Shown piece after piece: positions 14,819-17,516 of a stretch of DNA of 17,516 bases; position 1 is the stretch's first letter; every line of letters begins with the position of its first letter. The stretch lies in the NCBI GenBank assembly GCA_022842225.1, contig JALHPX010000010.1:1-17516 (forward strand), in the 5' to 3' direction. The notes below the pieces were generated by a model. It ran no database searches. It worked only from the letters and a program-made list of their open reading frames with translations, and was not told the DNA's origin. This stretch comes from a bacterium (GTDB lineage Bacteria; Bdellovibrionota; FAC87; UBA2466). The position numbers and the translations under genes are program-made.

Positions 14819-15379
14819 TCAATGGAATTTTTTGCCCTGTTCTAGCATGGCGATAATTTTATCAATCCAACGGGCGCGCGTTTCGGATTTCTTCGCGTGG
14901 GTCAGTCGGTAGGTGATGGCGTAGACGTTCATCCGATTGAGCTCCGCGTAAAAAGCGGCTGCCTTTTTGTTCTTCTTCAGCGCCTCTAAAAATTCTTTTG
15001 GAGGCGCGGCCTTACTTGGAGGATCGTAGGCCATTTCCCAGCGTCCATCTTTCTTCGCCTTCTCCACTTCAGCGAGGCCTGCGGGCGTCATAGCTCCCAC
15101 CTTGATGAGGCGTTCAACGTGGCCGGTGTTGATCTTTGACCATTTGCCTCGGGGGCTGCGAGGCGTGAAACGATTTGTGTAGCTTTGATCGTCGACACGC
15201 TTTCTCACTCCGTCGATCCATCCAAAACACAACGCTTCGTCTAAGGCCTGGGGGTAGGTCATCCCCACTTTTCCCGAGTCTTTTCTATAAAAGCCAACCC
15301 AGAGTTCTTTTGTCTTGGCGGCGTTTTTCTCAAGCCACTTTCTGAAATCTGCCTGACTTTTAAAATGCCGAACCTTCAT
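14819..15379 (-). CDS. YdeI/OmpD-associated (OmdA) family protein
   Basis: A 186-aa cytoplasmic protein that matches the OmdA/YdeI family along its whole length. Recognisable blocks are an N-terminal FKSQADFRKWLEKN, ELWVGFYRKDSGK, LDEALCFGWIDGVRKRVD, then YTNRFTPRSPRGKWSKIN, and a helical C-terminus ending in TRARWIDKIIAMLEQGK. Relatives are linked to resistance to polymyxin or bacteriocins in enterobacteria and to outer-membrane porin handling, but the biochemistry is unknown. It is probably monocistronic. About 55 nt separate its start from the end of the mechanosensitive channel gene, and both lie on the minus strand, so read-through is possible. Confidence 0.88.
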   Translation of the reverse strand: MKVRHFKSQADFRKWLEKNAAKTKELWVGFYRKDSGKVGMTYPQALDEALCFGWIDGVRKRVDDQSYTNRFTPRSPRGKWSKINTGHVERLIKVGAMTPAGLAEVEKAKKDGRWEMAYDPPSKAAPPKEFLEALKKNKKAAAFYAELNRMNVYAITYRLTHAKKSETRARWIDKIIAMLEQGKKFH

Positions 15380-15434
15380 TTGAGAGATCTGAAATGTGCT
15401 CTTTCAAAAGAGTGGGTGTCGAAGAAAGCAATTT

Positions 15435-17036
15435 TCATATTTCAGTTGTTCTAAACGCGGGAGCCTTGTAACCAACGGGGCGATTCTCTTCTGGAATCGT
15501 AACTGTATTGCCATCGCGAATTGCGCTGTAAGCTGGCGACATGATTTCAACTCCTGCTTCATTAAACGCGTCTTGAATGTTCTCGTGTAACGACGAGTAG
15601 ACGCCTGCCATACTATTGGCCTGGCGAGTATACGCGTTTAGCTCATAGCGCACGTATGAATCATCTAAACTCTTTTGCAGAATGAAAGGAGCAGGCTCGT
15701 GCAAGATGCCCTTACTGCGCAGAGCGGCCTTTAGGAGCAGCTCGTGAACCTTTCTCCATGGAGCATCGTAGCCGATGGTGACTTCGGTGTGCAGAATCAG
15801 CCCTTTGGTTTGGGCCGAGGTGTTGTAGTTGATGATGTGGCAGCCCAGAACCAGGGAATTGGGAATGCTGATTTCGACGTTCTTCACCGTAGCGATTCGG
15901 GTGACTAGTAAGGTCTTTTCGACGACATCTCCGACGGTATCGGCGATCCGAACCCGATCGCCGATGCGAAAGGAACGCGTATAGGTGAGGACGAGACCGG
16001 CGATTAAATTCGAGATGGCGGAGCTAGAACCCAGTGAAACAATCAATCCGAGAAAGACGGAAACGCCTTGGAAAGCCGCAGAGCTCGATCCGGGGATGTA
16101 AGGGAAAATAATAACAATAGAAAACGCAATCGCAAGAATGCGGACCATTTGATAAGTCGGTTCCCCCCACTCCGGATAGAATCCCGAAAAATGCAGATTC
16201 CCCTTTTCGATTTCTGTAAAAAAGAGCCGGATAAACTTAAGGACGTAGCGCGTAACCAAAATATTGATCGCGATGAAAAAGAGATTAGGAATAAACGCCA
16301 CAAAGCCGTTCCAAATCTGTCTCAGAGGGTCTGCCACGTAGCCCAATAAGATCGGGCTTAATTGCGCAGTCCACGGAAACAGTCGCAGTACCAATGGCAC
16401 GTAGATATAGAGAAGGCCCACAGTCAAAACCAGTCGGAGAGCACCCAGAAGCCAACACAGTATGCGGGAGATGCGCTCGGCCGGAAGTACCTCGAGGGTC
16501 TTGATATGCACCGACCGAATGACGGTGCCCTGCCAGACCTCGATTGTTTTTACGAGTCGTCGATGCAGATAGCGGATCGCCACCAGCAGGAGAATCACCG
16601 CCAGCGTATAGAGAAGAGCATAGAGCGAGTGAATGAGGAGCTCGCGCGGGCTTTTGGCTTTGCGATCCGCCTCGGCAATTTCTTTGATACGGAACGCAAT
16701 GCTTGCTGCGATCAGCTTTCCTGGCCTGTTGTCGGCTTTCGCATCCGCGGGAGTAATGACTAGCAGCAAGTTCTCCCCGGCCATGATTTTCCAGCCAATA
16801 TCTTGCTCTTCCTGTACTGAAATGGAATTGAGGTCGACGAGGGGATCGTTGAGTAGCTTGTCCAATCGCGCTGTAATGAGACGTACCCGATCCGCGGGCG
16901 GCACAGAACCAACCCGCGTTCGGAATTCAAAGAGCGGTTCCCCTTCTAGTGTCAGGCGCGCCGTTTCAACAGGGGCGTCTGCCCATACCACGAGCGAGTG
17001 AAGGGAAAGGAAGACTAGAGCGATGTATCGATACAT
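15435..17036 (-). CDS. MscS-family mechanosensitive ion channel
   Basis: A 533-aa inner-membrane channel that opens when membrane tension rises and protects against hypo-osmotic shock. A signal peptide (1-20) is followed by a periplasmic domain (21-125). Transmembrane helices lie at about 138-156, 194-220, 243-268, 296-316 and 324-352. The last is the pore-lining TM3 with G330-LIVSLGSSSAISNLIAGL. The cytoplasmic beta domain follows with FRIGDRVRI (356-364), VVEKTLLVTR, VEISIPNS (387-394) and an alpha-beta tail ending near 500. An AAGGAA SD lies 5 nt before ATG 17036. A 14-bp perfect palindrome (17023-17036) covers the start codon. The extra helices and periplasmic domain place it with the larger, MscS-like proteins of the YnaI/YbdG size class. 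The gate cannot be judged by eye. Confidence 0.9.
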   Translation of the reverse strand: MYRYIALVFLSLHSLVVWADAPVETARLTLEGEPLFEFRTRVGSVPPADRVRLITARLDKLLNDPLVDLNSISVQEEQDIGWKIMAGENLLLVITPADAKADNRPGKLIAASIAFRIKEIAEADRKAKSPRELLIHSLYALLYTLAVILLLVAIRYLHRRLVKTIEVWQGTVIRSVHIKTLEVLPAERISRILCWLLGALRLVLTVGLLYIYVPLVLRLFPWTAQLSPILLGYVADPLRQIWNGFVAFIPNLFFIAINILVTRYVLKFIRLFFTEIEKGNLHFSGFYPEWGEPTYQMVRILAIAFSIVIIFPYIPGSSSAAFQGVSVFLGLIVSLGSSSAISNLIAGLVLTYTRSFRIGDRVRIADTVGDVVEKTLLVTRIATVKNVEISIPNSLVLGCHIINYNTSAQTKGLILHTEVTIGYDAPWRKVHELLLKAALRSKGILHEPAPFILQKSLDDSYVRYELNAYTRQANSMAGVYSSLHENIQDAFNEAGVEIMSPAYSAIRDGNTVTIPEENRPVGYKAPAFRTTEI

Positions 17037-17141
17037 ACCGCTTCCTTAACCCGAAAGTGCTCCCGGTGCCAGATGGAGTTCATCCATTCAACGGCTAGGC
17101 TCTTTTAGGCCTACCCGTCGACAGAATTTCGCTTGTTAGAT

Positions 17142-17516
17142 TCAGTGCTTCAGAACATTGCAGACAAATTCTACTAACTCCGCTTTCTCCGAAGGTTCCG
17201 ACGAAGGATTGGTGAAAATCATTCGCACATGCTCGCCGATCGGTGCCCTTGCATCTAACTTCGCGACTAGGTTCTTTTCTTCGCCTTCTTCATCCAAAGC
17301 AAAAACGTTTACCTGCAGTCTTTCCGACTCTTGATCGTATGTTCCAACATAACGCAGTTCGCCACTTGAGGTGTTATGCACACCACCACCGGATTCCCGC
17401 TTCACATTGAAATTCGCGAGTTGAAATCCTTCCGTCTTGCCGGCGGAACTTGAACACACAACTAGGATTTTCTTTTGAACTCCGGCATGAAGCTCAAACA
17501 CAAATAGACTCAATAC
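17142..17516 (-). CDS. Exported protein, N-terminus cut by window edge (partial)
   Basis: The frame is open through the right edge of the window. The visible residues begin LSLFVFELHAG-VQKK, which reads as the end of a signal peptide, so the real start lies beyond the window. About 120 residues follow: a beta-rich mature part with ILVVCSSS, FQLANFNVKRE, LRYVGTYDQES, VNVFALDEEGEEK and a final Cys near the C-terminus that could pair with the early one. The layout suggests a small disulfide-bonded periplasmic domain. It lies upstream of the MscS gene on the same strand, separated by 105 nt. No family is recognised. Confidence 0.6.
   Translation of the reverse strand, partial: VLSLFVFELHAGVQKKILVVCSSSAGKTEGFQLANFNVKRESGGGVHNTSSGELRYVGTYDQESERLQVNVFALDEEGEEKNLVAKLDARAPIGEHVRMIFTNPSSEPSEKAELVEFVCNVLKH

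Overview
This is a bacterial chromosomal window of roughly 50% GC. About 15 protein genes lie on both strands, with one tRNA-Asp, several decayed genes, and no phage, IS or CRISPR signature. Many products have Sec or lipoprotein signals and no recognisable function. That fits a Gram-negative proteobacterium-like organism; Bdellovibrionota/Oligoflexia is my best guess from the style of the secreted proteins, but nothing here proves it. GTG and TTG starts are common. In at least five genes a good Shine-Dalgarno (SD) sequence places the start downstream of the longest open frame or on a non-ATG codon.

Positions 1-3260 (+): the tail of an upstream gene, a Lys-rich zinc-finger/DUF5655 protein, an overlapping GNAT acetyltransferase, and a 671-aa exported protein. 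The C-terminal third of that protein looks like a class I peptide-chain release factor whose GGQ region is missing. This is the most unusual item in the window. Positions 3239-4554: a remnant of a PAP2-type phosphatase on the minus strand, back to back with an HpnB/CrtQ-like glycosyltransferase interrupted by a one-base frameshift.

Positions 4564-8938: two divergent genes for exported proteins. One is a 197-aa unknown. The other is a 1200-aa multidomain protein with an HDxxH-containing central domain and two C-terminal Rossmann-like domains that resemble SLOG/LOG nucleotide-binding folds.

Positions 9077-10170: tRNA-Asp followed by about 1 kb of disturbed sequence. It holds an inverted copy of the tRNA 3' end, a palindrome, and a headless NTF2/SnoaL-like domain fused to a membrane tail. 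A 12-bp direct repeat bounds the segment, starting at the last base of the tRNA body; this could be a scar of integration. Positions 10226-11100: a lipoprotein and a small exported protein in a probable operon.

Positions 11154-17516: a small decayed minus-strand frame, an orphan macro-domain protein, a tandem universal stress protein coupled to a four-helix membrane protein, a lipoprotein with an Ig-like domain, a small exported protein, a YdeI/OmdA-family protein, an MscS-type mechanosensitive channel, and an exported protein cut by the window edge. Stress and envelope functions dominate, but apart from short gene pairs I see no single pathway joining the region.
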